From NCBI RefSeq assembly GCF_024734895.1, contig NZ_CP091430.1, positions 5,722,501 through 5,786,500 on the forward strand: a DNA stretch of 64,000 nt, read 5' to 3'. This document shows, in pieces, positions 16,624-24,723 of the stretch. Both the position numbers and the translations under genes were made by a program. The first letter of the stretch is position 1, and the number at the start of each line of letters is the position of its first letter. Source of the stretch: Paenibacillus spongiae. GTDB lineage: Bacteria; Bacillota; Bacilli; Paenibacillales; Paenibacillaceae. Below the pieces are notes generated by a model. That model was not told the DNA's origin. It did no database searches and worked only from the letters and a program-made list of their open reading frames with translations.

Positions 16624-19056
16624 TTACCCCCGATCCGTCAATATGGGCGCTTTCTCGTAAAAATTCGCAGACAATGCCTGCACGAACGGCGACCAATCGC
16701 CCGTCGTGTAAAGATGAAGCCGGTGCATCGCCCGCGTACACGCCGTATAAAGAAGCTTGCGTTCGTTATCCCGGCCGTAAGCTTCGGGCGAAGCATCATA
16801 GACCAGGACTGCATCGAACTCGACACCCTTGGCGAGATACACGGGAATGACCATCACTCCTTTTTCAAAGTCCCTCGTCTCCTTCGTAATAAGCTGAAGC
16901 CCTTCTTCCCCTTGAATTCGTAATGACTCATAGACCTCTCTGCTTTCGGCCGCAGTCTTTGTTATGACGGCGATGGAAGCGAAGCCCTCGGCCCTGAGCG
17001 AGGCAATGTCCTCCAGTAATTGTGCATCGCGCTTCTTTACGCCGTTCGATCGGATCAGAAGGGGCTTGCGGCCTCTTCTTTCGAACGGTACGATCTCTTC
17101 CCCGCCGGGAAGCAGCGATTTCGTGAATTCCACAATCTCTCTGGTTGAACGATAGCTGCGCACAAGGCGGACGAGGCTTGTATCGGCTTCGCCAAAAAGC
17201 CGGATCAGCGGAGAATCGGATGCTTCCAGGTTTGTGGCCTGTATGAAGATCGCTTGCCCGAAATCGCCGAGCACCGTCATCCGGGCGCGTGGAAACAACT
17301 TTTTAAAATATTCATATTGAAACGCCGAATAATCCTGGCCTTCATCGACGAAGACATGCCGGATCTCCGTGTTCGTTCGGACGCCTTCGACCATTTCTTT
17401 TACAAACAAATAAGGAGTCGCATCCTCGTGAAACAATTCGTTCCGGCTCAGCATATCCTTGGTTTGTTTGCAGATTTCAGGCCAAAGCGGGGGAATGGCG
17501 ATCTCATTTGTTTGCTCCCGATAAGAGGTTTCGTCGCCGAACAATTGGCCATATATACCTTTGGCATCTACAAACGAGAAGTTCTTCACGCTTTTCCTTA
17601 GCGGCTTAAAGCTTTCTTTCACGATTCTTCGAAGGATCAGTTCCTCTTCCCGCTGGGAGAAGTCAACGTCGCCTTCATCTCCCCGACGCTTATTGTTCAT
17701 TTGCTCGCGAACCACAGCGTATTGCTCCGCAAGGTCGAGCACTTCCCTATCTTTGTGCAGAATGTCGAAAACCTCCGCGTACTGTTCGTTATCGAGATAA
17801 TTTAACTCCTCCTGAACCCAGAACGCGTTCCGTTCCTCGCGTTCCAGCGAAGCCAGTTCATCCAACAGCCATTCCTGCAAGAGAGCGATACGACTGAACA
17901 ACGGCAGGGAACTGTCGAAGTCGTACAATTTTGCGCTCATACGCTCTGCAGTAATCAGAACGCGATCTCGAAACCAAACATCATTGAATCGCATACCTTC
18001 CCGCCCCAACCACTTCCCGTAGTTCTGCAGGGCTTTCAGAAAAGCTTCGGAGGTTTTGTACGCAATCCCCTGGAGGCGAGCCTCATATCCCGGCTCCCCC
18101 TGTGCTGTCAGTGTGAATTCGATCTGATCGAAGGGATCCTCCGACCGCAATGAGGAACCAAGCCAATAGTCAAGATATTCCTGAAACGTCGTTTGCTGCA
18201 TATTCTCTTCGCCGAGTTCCGGAAGGACGGTGGAGATATAACTGGAAAACATCGGATTGGGCGAGAAAAGCACAATCTGATCGGCCCTGATCGTCTGACG
18301 GTGTTTGTAAAGCAAGTACGCCACACGCTGTAAGGCCGCGGAAGTTTTCCCGCTGCCAGCCGCCCCCTGTACGATAAGCATCCGGCTATTGTCGTTGCGG
18401 ATGATGGCGTTCTGCTCCTTCTGGATCGTGGCTACGATACTCTTCATTTGCGAGTCCGCGTCCTTGCCGAGCACTTGCTGCAGCAATTCGTCTCCAATCG
18501 TTTCGCTCGCGTCGAACATGTTGCGGATTCGCCCATTTTGAATCTGAAACTGCCGTTTGAGCTCCATCGTCCCTTCGATCCGACCTGCCGGCGTGTCATA
18601 AGAGGCTCGACCCGGAGGATAGTCGTAATATAGGCTCGCGATGGGAGAACGCCAATCATAGATCAGAAAATTCAATCCGTCATTGTCGATGAAGGAGGAT
18701 ACGCCGATATAGACCTGCTCGCTTGCGTTCAAGCCATCCTCCTGAAAGTCAACGCGCCCAAAATAAGGTGACGGAAGCAGCCGTTTCATGCCTTCCCATT
18801 GCCTCACCAACCGTTTGTGGCCGCGCTCCCGTTCGGCCAGCATCGCAGATTGCTGTTGAACCGAGTAAAAGGTCTCTTCAAAATCCTCGGCCGTGCTTGT
18901 GTTGATCGTCACTTCTTCCCAAAACCGCTTGCGGATGTCCGTAGCCTGATCGCGCAGCCCGGCAACCTCCGGCTCCAGTTCGGCGATTCTCGCCTGCAGC
19001 TTGTTCCTGACCCGTTCCTGCCGCTCCTGTTCCTGCCGCCAATCCTTCGCTTCCAT
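16624..19056 (-). CDS. helD: HelD-like RNA polymerase-recycling ATPase
   Basis: About 810 residues. The N-terminal arm is a charged coiled coil (RQEQERQERVRNKLQARIAE) followed by KRFWEEVTIN, as in Bacillus HelD. Superfamily I helicase motifs follow: Walker A IVQGAAGSGKTSAALQRVAY (about residue 210), FVDEGQDYSAFQYEYFKKLF (motif II), LGDFGQAIF, VRLVRSYRSTREIVEF (motif IV/V) and LLYTACTRAMHRLHLY (motif VI). HelD pulls stalled RNA polymerase off DNA. Start: an ATG at 19056, which matches the HelD N-terminus; a GTG at 19068 lies too close to the AAGGAG. A possible promoter is TTGATT-16-TATACC just upstream. Confidence 0.93.
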   Translation of the reverse strand: MEAKDWRQEQERQERVRNKLQARIAELEPEVAGLRDQATDIRKRFWEEVTINTSTAEDFEETFYSVQQQSAMLAERERGHKRLVRQWEGMKRLLPSPYFGRVDFQEDGLNASEQVYIGVSSFIDNDGLNFLIYDWRSPIASLYYDYPPGRASYDTPAGRIEGTMELKRQFQIQNGRIRNMFDASETIGDELLQQVLGKDADSQMKSIVATIQKEQNAIIRNDNSRMLIVQGAAGSGKTSAALQRVAYLLYKHRQTIRADQIVLFSPNPMFSSYISTVLPELGEENMQQTTFQEYLDYWLGSSLRSEDPFDQIEFTLTAQGEPGYEARLQGIAYKTSEAFLKALQNYGKWLGREGMRFNDVWFRDRVLITAERMSAKLYDFDSSLPLFSRIALLQEWLLDELASLEREERNAFWVQEELNYLDNEQYAEVFDILHKDREVLDLAEQYAVVREQMNNKRRGDEGDVDFSQREEELILRRIVKESFKPLRKSVKNFSFVDAKGIYGQLFGDETSYREQTNEIAIPPLWPEICKQTKDMLSRNELFHEDATPYLFVKEMVEGVRTNTEIRHVFVDEGQDYSAFQYEYFKKLFPRARMTVLGDFGQAIFIQATNLEASDSPLIRLFGEADTSLVRLVRSYRSTREIVEFTKSLLPGGEEIVPFERRGRKPLLIRSNGVKKRDAQLLEDIASLRAEGFASIAVITKTAAESREVYESLRIQGEEGLQLITKETRDFEKGVMVIPVYLAKGVEFDAVLVYDASPEAYGRDNERKLLYTACTRAMHRLHLYTTGDWSPFVQALSANFYEKAPILTDRG

Positions 19057-19103
19057 CTCCCTGAACACACTCCTTTTTCCAATTTACGGTATAAAAAAGA
19101 GCA

Positions 19104-19132
19104 TTGACAAATCAAAGTTCCAGATGTACAAT
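19104..19132 (+). promoter_or_regulatory. Strong sigma-A-type promoter with no gene behind it
   Basis: TTGACA (19104-19109), a 17-base spacer and TACAAT (19127-19132) point rightwards. No start codon with an SD follows. About 40 bases downstream lies a weak stem (ACGCTA/TAGCGT near 19180-19203), then a T-rich tract. It could make a short RNA; nothing more can be said. Confidence 0.45.
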
Positions 19133-19268
19133 TAAAGTGGGAATAAAATCGAACGTATCCTTTATTTTAATTTGTCAGTGACGCTAACGATTATATCATA
19201 GCGTTAATTCGCGTTCAATTTATTTTTTTCTTTTACCTTCCGGCAGAGCTGAACACTGACCCGGATTG

Positions 19269-19454
19269 CTATTTGTTTAAACAAACCACCACGAGATAAG
19301 CTATCAGGAGATGACCCATGAATTCATCAGGGGTCATCTTTTTTATGTCCACTGGCTCTGAATTATAATAGGTTATGTTGTAAGCGGAGACGCGTGCTCG
19401 AACTACTTCAGGGGTACCCTTAACATAATTTGATGTAACTTTATTTTCTCTCAT
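19269..19454 (-). CDS. Small hypothetical protein, 61 residues
   Basis: An ATG at 19454 with AAGG about 10 bases before opens 61 codons (MRENKVTSNYVKGTPEVVRA to a hydrophobic end LLIAYLVVVCLNK). No family was recognised. It is transcribed away from the PhoP box at 19491-19529, so it could share that control region. Evidence is limited to an open frame and a modest SD. Confidence 0.35.
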   Translation of the reverse strand: MRENKVTSNYVKGTPEVVRARVSAYNITYYNSEPVDIKKMTPDEFMGHLLIAYLVVVCLNK

Positions 19455-19490
19455 CACTTTTCTTACCTTACAAATCAAAATTAGGGTTTT

Positions 19491-19544
19491 GTAATGAAAC
19501 TGTAATATTCCCTTCATATTCCTTTCATATTAAATAACTATAAT
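19491..19544 (+). promoter_or_regulatory. PhoP box and -10 of small RNA copy 1
   Basis: Four half-sites at exact 11-base steps: GTAATG (19491), GTAATA (19502), TTCATA (19513) and TTCATA (19524). TATAAT follows at 19539-19544. With the start at about 19551, the box covers roughly -60 to -22, the position known for PhoP-activated promoters in Bacillus. There is no good -35 hexamer, as expected for an activator-dependent promoter. Confidence 0.8.
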
Positions 19545-19550
19545 AGCCTT

Positions 19551-19615
19551 ATGACCCCCCTTTATTATATATTCTCTCTTGTAGCCTGCGAGATTTTTCG
19601 CAGGCTTCCTTTTAT
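19551..19615 (+). ncRNA. Pho-type small RNA, copy 1
   Basis: A predicted transcript of about 65 bases from A19551, 7 bases after the -10, to a terminator (AGCCTGCGA paired with CGCAGGCT at 19583-19606, then TCCTTTTATTT). The 5' part starts ATGACCCCCCTTTATTATAT and is almost the same as in copy 2. There is no SD before the ATG, and the frames of the two copies differ after a one-base indel, so it is not coding. The exposed C6 run followed by UU could pair with G-rich Shine-Dalgarno sites; that role is inferred. Confidence 0.7.
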
Positions 19616-19639
19616 TTGGATGGAGTCCCTATCAATCTC

Positions 19640-19693
19640 GTAATATAACTGTAATATTTCCTTCATATTCCTTTCATGTTCGGGTTCTATAAT
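19640..19693 (+). promoter_or_regulatory. PhoP box and -10 of small RNA copy 2
   Basis: Four half-sites at exact 11-base steps: GTAATA (19640), GTAATA (19651), TTCATA (19662) and TTCATG (19673). TATAAT lies at 19688-19693, again 15 bases after the last half-site start. The geometry is identical to copy 1, while the bases between box and -10 differ, which points to selection on the sites. Confidence 0.82.
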
Positions 19694-19699
19694 AGACCC

Positions 19700-19765
19700 A
19701 TGACCCCCCTTATTATATATTCTCTCTTGAACAAGCCTGCGAGATTTCTCGCAGGCTTCTTTTTT
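19700..19765 (+). ncRNA. Pho-type small RNA, copy 2
   Basis: A predicted transcript of about 65 bases from A19700. It starts ATGACCCCCCTTATTATATA, shares TTCTCTCTTG with copy 1, and ends in a perfect 12-bp terminator stem (AAGCCTGCGAGA at 19733-19744, TT loop, complement to 19758) with a CTTTTTT tail. It lies 149 bases after copy 1, so the pair looks like a tandem duplication in which promoter, 5' region and terminator were kept and the spacer drifted. Confidence 0.75.
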
Positions 19766-19791
19766 GGGGCCAGTCAGTATGCCTAAAGAAA

Positions 19792-19817
19792 TAAGACCGC
19801 CTCTGCAGGCGGTCTTA
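19792..19817 (-). terminator. Terminator of the alpha/beta hydrolase gene
   Basis: A perfect 10-bp stem (TAAGACCGCC, loop TCTGCA), 25 bases past the hydrolase stop, with a T-rich tail on the minus strand. Confidence 0.75.
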
Positions 19818-19842
19818 TATTTCGATATCCATAATCGGCTAT

Positions 19843-20760
19843 TTACTTATCCGCTACCTGAAGATGTTCCTTCAAGAAAGGAATCACACGCTGCCAGAAA
19901 GCCGGATCTTCCTCCGAGGAGCTGTGCCCGGCGCCTTTCACGAACAGCGTATTTAGTTTACGCTCCTTAGCCAGCTCTCTTAGATCGTCTGCAGGAATGA
20001 AATCGTCTCCGTTAGCATGCACCATGAGCACGGGAATATGCGCCCCATTATCATTCCTGTCTAAGGCCTCCGGTAGTTGCGCCTTCGCGTACTCGCTGCG
20101 CGTTATACCTGCACGGTGAAGCCAGATCGGCGGAATGAGAAGACCAAGCGGAAAATACGGGAGCTTGTGGCGCTTTAGCTCTGCCCTTAGCATCGTCTCG
20201 AAGCGCGTCGGTGTCGAATCGGTTACCACTGCCCTTACAGGCAATCCATCCGCGAGTGCCAGCAGTGCTCCGAATCCGCCAAGCGAATGGCCGAGAACGG
20301 CGACCCGTTCGGCGTCCACGTTCTTAAACTTGCGTACAGAAGCAACAGCCGACGCGATATCATCTCGGAACATGAGTGCCGATGGCGCAGAGATGGAGTC
20401 GCTTTCTCCATGACTGCGGGCATCGTACATAAATAAGGAGAAGCCGGCACCCAGCAGCGGCTTGGTATAGCGAAGTACCCGGGATCGATTCGATCCCCAG
20501 CCATGCGCAATTACGACAAGCGGCCGCTTGTCGGCTTGATTGCCGCTATTCGGCTGGCTATGTTCACGATCCTGAGGATGAATGAGCCACCCGCAAAGAG
20601 TTGAACCGCCGCTCTCGAAGGTCACGTTCTCGAACGGCCGGTCCGGTTGATTATCATTCGGCCGCTTGCGGGGCTGCTGGCTCCGTGCGCCGATAGTCCA
20701 TATGACCCATAGAAGAAGCGCGACAATCGCCGCGCCCGTCAAAATCAACCAAACTGCCAC
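19843..20760 (-). CDS. Membrane-anchored alpha/beta hydrolase
   Basis: 305 residues starting at a GTG (20760). An N-terminal hydrophobic segment (VWLILTGAAIVALLLWVIW, residues 3-21) is a membrane anchor or uncleaved signal. The hydrolase core has the oxyanion HG (LVVIAHGWGSNRS), the nucleophile elbow VAVLGHSLGGFGALLALADG with Ser in GHSLG, an acid in HANGDDFIPADDL and the catalytic His in KGAGHSSSEED. The complete Ser-Asp-His triad implies an active esterase or peptidase-like enzyme of the YqkD type. The substrate is unknown. It follows the aldolase gene by about 45 bases and may share its transcript. Confidence 0.85.
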   Translation of the reverse strand: MAVWLILTGAAIVALLLWVIWTIGARSQQPRKRPNDNQPDRPFENVTFESGGSTLCGWLIHPQDREHSQPNSGNQADKRPLVVIAHGWGSNRSRVLRYTKPLLGAGFSLFMYDARSHGESDSISAPSALMFRDDIASAVASVRKFKNVDAERVAVLGHSLGGFGALLALADGLPVRAVVTDSTPTRFETMLRAELKRHKLPYFPLGLLIPPIWLHRAGITRSEYAKAQLPEALDRNDNGAHIPVLMVHANGDDFIPADDLRELAKERKLNTLFVKGAGHSSSEEDPAFWQRVIPFLKEHLQVADK

Positions 20761-20804
20761 AGTTATGCCGCCCCTCTCTATGTACTGCCGTTAAGAACCG
20801 ATAC

Positions 20805-21437
20805 TTACAAGGATTTAGCCGCTTCTGCGAACTTGCTTGCCCTTTCGGTCAGCAGATCGAATCGTCCGCTGCGCACCCAATCCATATTGAGCAGCTTGCT
20901 GCCCATGCCTACCGCGCTGGCGCCTGCTTTGAAATAATCGCCGATGTTATCCAGATCGACGCCGCCAGATGCCATCATCGGTATTTTGTCCAATGGCGCG
21001 CGGATTTCCGCCAAGTACTTCCAGCCCAGCGTTCCCATCGGGAACACCTTCACCGCTTCCGCTCCCGCTTTCCAGGCCCGGACGATTTCCGTTGGCGTCA
21101 TGCAGCCTGGCCATACAGGAACGCCGTTCTCATAGCCATAAACGACGACAGACTCATCCAGGTTCGGGGAAATCATGAATTGCGATCCGGCAGCAACGGC
21201 TTCCTTCGCCATATCCAGATCAAGCACCGTCCCCGCTCCGACTGAAGCCTGTTCGCCGAACTTCTCGCGCCAGCGGGCGATCATATTGGTCGCGCCCTCG
21301 GTATTCATCGTAATTTCCATCAATGTAATGCCGCCATCCAGCAAAGCTTGCGCTGCCTGGTCAGCGTATTGATCCTCGATAAAACGAAAAATAGCAACTA
21401 CCTTTTCCTGCAGCAGTCGGTCCAGCATCTGACTCAT
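20805..21437 (-). CDS. eda: KDPG/KHG aldolase
   Basis: 210 residues, the standard length. Cleaves 2-keto-3-deoxy-6-phosphogluconate to pyruvate and glyceraldehyde-3-phosphate (Entner-Doudoroff or uronate pathway), or 4-hydroxy-2-oxoglutarate to pyruvate and glyoxylate. Seen: the Glu of LMEITMNTEGA, VGAGTVLD, FMISPNLDE, the P-G-x-x-T-P-T-E loop in WPGCMTPTEIVRAWKAGA, the Schiff-base Lys in AVKVFPMGTLG, and GGVDLDNIGDYFKAGA. GGGAGG lies 8 bases before the ATG. No kinase (kdgK) or dehydratase is adjacent, so the upstream source of substrate is encoded elsewhere. Confidence 0.93.
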   Translation of the reverse strand: MSQMLDRLLQEKVVAIFRFIEDQYADQAAQALLDGGITLMEITMNTEGATNMIARWREKFGEQASVGAGTVLDLDMAKEAVAAGSQFMISPNLDESVVVYGYENGVPVWPGCMTPTEIVRAWKAGAEAVKVFPMGTLGWKYLAEIRAPLDKIPMMASGGVDLDNIGDYFKAGASAVGMGSKLLNMDWVRSGRFDLLTERASKFAEAAKSL

Positions 21438-21510
21438 CGTATGATCCTCCCTTACACATCCCTATTTATAAACCTAACACTGTCTATTGTAGAACGAATA
21501 AGGGTATGAA

Positions 21511-22809
21511 TCAATCAACCGTCTCCCAATATTCGCGTAAAATGCGCAAGAATACGTTAGGAAATGCGTAATTTGACATATCTTCAGGACCAATCCAACG
21601 GTAGTTGGCCGGTAGGCTCGCTAGGTTGTCCGCTTCGGCGGCCTCTGCTGCCGGTTCATTCCCTGCGTCATGCTGCCATGCATAAACCGCATGCGCTTCA
21701 GCCGCCCGATCCGCCAGAAGAGCGGACGCCTCCTGTGCCGCAGCGGCTTCTTCCAGCATAAAGCCGAACTCCGTTATGTAGACTTGAACATCCCAGACCA
21801 GATGGCTAAAAACATGCTCCGCTTCGCCCCACCAGCTTGTCGGCCGAATCAGGACACGTTCTTCGCCGGCCAAGGTGCGGCAGAGGATATCCATCTGCTC
21901 CTCGCGCACGCGCTGCGGCACGGGCTCTGCCTTAGCCCCGGCACGGCGGCGCTTCTTCGGCATGTCACTGTCTTCTGCCGCGGCGATCGACGGACCCGCT
22001 ATATGCGGCAGCTCCCACATTCGCGCGAGCAGCCCGGTGTCCGGACGCTGCCGGATCAGAATCTTGCCGGCATGCGATCCCGTGCCGGTAACTAAGGCAG
22101 CCAGCCGTAATTCCGGACGCGGCGGCTTCGCCTTCGTCTTGATCGGAAGGATATGCTCCTTGCCCGCCATCCTTCCTTCGCAATGAGCCATCACGGGACA
22201 GGTCAGGCAGCCCGGCGACTTGGGCGTGCATACGAGGGCGCCAAGCTCCATCAAGGCTTGGTTGAAATCTCCGGCTGCGCCTTCAGGGATTAAGGACGCA
22301 GCCAGCTTCTCGATGCTTACGCGGGTGGATGGCTTCGCAATGTCATCCTCCAAGCAGAAATAACGGGACAAGACGCGCATGACATTGCCGTCCACTGCAG
22401 GCTCGGGACGGTTAAAGGCAATGCTCATGATGGCTCCTGCCGTATACGGACCAACGCCTCTTAGCGCAGATACCGCCGCTTTATCGTCGGGTACGACGCC
22501 GTCATGACGGCTTACGACCTCCTGCGCTCCTGCTTGAAGATTACGGGCGCGGGAATAATAGCCAAGCCCTTCCCAACACTTCAGCACCTCTGCCTCCGGC
22601 GCTTCCGCCAATGCCTCAGCGGTCGGAAACTTGTCCATAAACCGTTCGTAATAAGGAATCACCGTATCGACTCTCGTCTGCTGCAGCATGACCTCCGATA
22701 CCCAGATCCGGTACGGATCGCGGTTCATCCGCCATGGCAGCACCCGTTTATTCTGACGGTACCAGCCTAGCAGCTCGCGACTGAAATATTCGGCCGCCTC
22801 TGTTGTCAT
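21511..22809 (-). CDS. mutY: A/G-specific adenine DNA glycosylase
   Basis: Removes adenine mispaired with 8-oxoguanine. 432 residues, longer than the usual 350-370. The catalytic core has SEVMLQQTRVDTVIPYYERF (catalytic Glu), the helix-hairpin-helix LRGVGPYTAGAI and the key Asp in AVDGNVMRVLSR. A [4Fe-4S] loop reads CTPKSPGCLTCPVMAHC (C-x6-C-x2-C-x5-C). A C-terminal NUDIX-like domain (about 230-430) follows, with low-complexity insertions (DSDMPKKRRRAGAKAEP and an Ala/Glu-rich stretch) that explain the extra length. The ATG overlaps the stop of the AraC regulator by 4 bases, an odd pairing of a repair enzyme with a regulator. Confidence 0.95.
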   Translation of the reverse strand: MTTEAAEYFSRELLGWYRQNKRVLPWRMNRDPYRIWVSEVMLQQTRVDTVIPYYERFMDKFPTAEALAEAPEAEVLKCWEGLGYYSRARNLQAGAQEVVSRHDGVVPDDKAAVSALRGVGPYTAGAIMSIAFNRPEPAVDGNVMRVLSRYFCLEDDIAKPSTRVSIEKLAASLIPEGAAGDFNQALMELGALVCTPKSPGCLTCPVMAHCEGRMAGKEHILPIKTKAKPPRPELRLAALVTGTGSHAGKILIRQRPDTGLLARMWELPHIAGPSIAAAEDSDMPKKRRRAGAKAEPVPQRVREEQMDILCRTLAGEERVLIRPTSWWGEAEHVFSHLVWDVQVYITEFGFMLEEAAAAQEASALLADRAAEAHAVYAWQHDAGNEPAAEAAEADNLASLPANYRWIGPEDMSNYAFPNVFLRILREYWETVD

Positions 22810-23675
22810 GAAAGCTCTTCACTTCCTTCCTTTATGCCGCTTGACGCTGCGGACATGCGGTATAGCTGCCGGTAGCGGCTTGGAGTCAATCCGATGTACT
22901 GCTTGAACAAGCGGGACAGATAATGATTTTGCATGCCTACCTGCTTGGCGATATCCGCCACGCTTGCCGTCGTTTCCTCTAACAGCCGCTTCGCGTTCTC
23001 CAGCCGTCTTCCGTTCACGTATTGGATGGGCGAACAACCCACCACATTTTTGAAGAAGCCGATAAAATAGTTCGGATGTAGATAGGCAATGCTTGCCAGC
23101 TTATCGACCTTGATATTCTCTCTTATATGCTCTTCGATATAGCGAAGAACCGGGTCCATCTTCTCGACCAGCTCGATCCCTTCGCCCGTTATATCGTTTA
23201 ATTTGCAGTGATCCAAATACGCAGCCATCAGATCCAACATGGCCGACCGCAATCGCAGCTCCTTCGTTAACGATTGCGAACGATAGGATTGAATCATACG
23301 TTCAAAGATCGATTCGATGTTCTTATGGTCGTCAATTTCAACACTGATCGGAAACTTGAGCTGATGTAAAAACTCCAGGTCTCCGATTGCCGCCCGAAAG
23401 TGACACCAGTACATCTCAATTCCTGTATTGCTGTCCGTACCGAAGGATTGTGAGCTCCCCGCAGGCAGCACATAAAGCCGGCCAGGCTTGATTTCATAAG
23501 TTTGATCATCCATTACCAGCCAACCTTCTCCACTGCGAATATACCAATACCGGTGATAATCAGGAATCTCGGCTTGATTCCAATCCGGCAGATTTTCCGA
23601 GAACGCCGCCATAGATACAGCCGCTTGAAAGCGATGAAAGTAATTTTGTAAAATCATCTTGTATGTAGGTTTCAT
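22806..23675 (-). CDS. AraC-family transcriptional regulator with cupin sensor
   Basis: 289 residues from the ATG at 23675, which has GGGAG 5 bases before it; the frame extends to 23756 without an SD. The N-terminal AraC-binding cupin (about 15-150) includes YHRYWYIRSGEGWLVMDDQT and IKPGRLYVLPAGSSQSFG, a sugar- or metabolite-sensing fold. The C-terminal double HTH (about 185-285) has LASIAYLHPNYFIGFFKNVV and VADIAKQVGMQNHYLSRLFK, then GLTPSRYRQLYR. Ligand and targets are unknown. It is transcribed divergently from the cytochrome c gene and coupled to mutY. Confidence 0.9.
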   Translation of the reverse strand: MKPTYKMILQNYFHRFQAAVSMAAFSENLPDWNQAEIPDYHRYWYIRSGEGWLVMDDQTYEIKPGRLYVLPAGSSQSFGTDSNTGIEMYWCHFRAAIGDLEFLHQLKFPISVEIDDHKNIESIFERMIQSYRSQSLTKELRLRSAMLDLMAAYLDHCKLNDITGEGIELVEKMDPVLRYIEEHIRENIKVDKLASIAYLHPNYFIGFFKNVVGCSPIQYVNGRRLENAKRLLEETTASVADIAKQVGMQNHYLSRLFKQYIGLTPSRYRQLYRMSAASSGIKEGSEELS

Positions 23676-23815
23676 AGCAGCTCCCAATATAGAAATCAAT
23701 TCAACGGCTTTGCCATTCTCTATTATAAAGGGTATGTTATAAAAAGGACATGCCACTATTTGGGTACAAACCGCTGTGGATCAGGCAAGCACGACGACGA
23801 AAGGAACGATATGGA

Positions 23816-24169
23816 ATGATGAAGATGACATCCAATACCCCAAGTCGGATTTTAAGAAATGCACTCCCTCTGATGCTGGGCGCCGTCATGATCTTATTGA
23901 CCGGCTGCGGGGGAGGAGGATCGAATACGCTTGAAGGTCCTGCCCAGACAGTCAAAATCTATAAAGCGAACTGTGTCTCCTGCCACGGTTCCGAGCTGCA
24001 GGGGAAGATGGGCGCCTCTTCTAATCTGCAGGACGTCGGCGCCCGGATGACGGAAGAGGAAATTATCCAGCAAATCCGGGACGGCGAAGGTTCCATGCCC
24101 GAATTCGCCTCCAAGCTTGAAGCCGATGAAATAACCGCGCTCGCGGAGTGGCTGGCTTCGAAGAAGTGA
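23816..24169 (+). CDS. Membrane-anchored c-type cytochrome (lipoprotein)
   Basis: About 117 residues from the ATG at 23816, with AAAGGAA about 9 bases upstream; earlier in-frame ATGs lack an SD. Seen: a lipoprotein signal peptide ending LLTGC (lipobox), a Gly-rich linker, one haem site CVSCH (Cys-x-x-Cys-His) and a likely axial Met in GSMPEF. This is the small cytochrome c-551/CccB-like class that carries electrons on the outer face of the membrane in Gram-positive bacteria. It converges with acpS, with only 12 bases between the stops. Confidence 0.9.
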   Translation: MMKMTSNTPSRILRNALPLMLGAVMILLTGCGGGGSNTLEGPAQTVKIYKANCVSCHGSELQGKMGASSNLQDVGARMTEEEIIQQIRDGEGSMPEFASKLEADEITALAEWLASKK

Positions 24170-24181
24170 CCGAAGTCACCG

Positions 24182-24580
24182 TCAGGCTCGCAGCCGCTCT
24201 ACGACAACGAATGCGGATGCGAGCGGTCCGTCATGCGTAATCGTGACATGCACAGCCGTTTGCTCCTCGGCAAGCCCGAGTTTCTCCCAAGCCGCCGCGC
24301 TTAGCTGACACTCCGGCTTGCCTAGAGAACTTCGAACGATGGCCAGATCATGGAAGCTTAATGTGCCGCCAATTCCGCAGCCGAACGCTTTGGACACGGC
24401 TTCTTTGGACGCGAACCGCCCGGCTACATATTCCGCTAGACGGCCGCCGCTCAATTCGGATGCCGCCGCCCGTTCGGTATCCGTCAAGATACGCGCTTTG
24501 AATCGCTCTCCCGCTTTGCCTTGAAGCAGTGAATCGATTCGTTCAATGGACGTTATGTCATGTCCGATGCCAAGTATCAT
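24182..24580 (-). CDS. acpS: Holo-[acyl-carrier-protein] synthase
   Basis: 132 residues. Transfers 4'-phosphopantetheine from CoA to acyl carrier protein in the cytosol. Seen: ILGIGHDITSIERI with the Mg-binding Asp, RFASKEAVSKAFGCGIG with the catalytic Glu/Lys, LSFHDLAI and a C-terminal VHVTITHDGPLASAFVVVE. GAGGAGG lies 9 bases before the ATG. In Bacillus acpS is often near alr; here its neighbours are a cytochrome and nadE. Confidence 0.95.
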   Translation of the reverse strand: MILGIGHDITSIERIDSLLQGKAGERFKARILTDTERAAASELSGGRLAEYVAGRFASKEAVSKAFGCGIGGTLSFHDLAIVRSSLGKPECQLSAAAWEKLGLAEEQTAVHVTITHDGPLASAFVVVERLRA

Positions 24581-24616
24581 ACTGCAGCGCCTCCTCTGTC
24601 GTTCTCCCCATAACGC

Positions 24617-24650
24617 AAAAATAGTGGCATTCCGCCACTATTTTTTATTT
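24617..24650. terminator. Terminator between acpS and nadE
   Basis: A 12-bp stem (AAAAATAGTGGC paired with GCCACTATTTTT, loop ATTCC) with a T-rich run on either strand. It ends the nadE transcript coming from the right. Confidence 0.8.
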
Positions 24651-24723
24651 GAATACGTACATCTGCAACCGTTAGATCCGCTTGTATCGGGGCTCGGTTG
24701 TCAGTAAGCCGCCGTACAGACGG

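Noticed and set aside
19551-19640. Short peptide starting at the ATG of small RNA copy 1
   Set aside because: No Shine-Dalgarno, a start codon at the very 5' end of the transcript, and reading frames that diverge between the two copies after a one-base indel.
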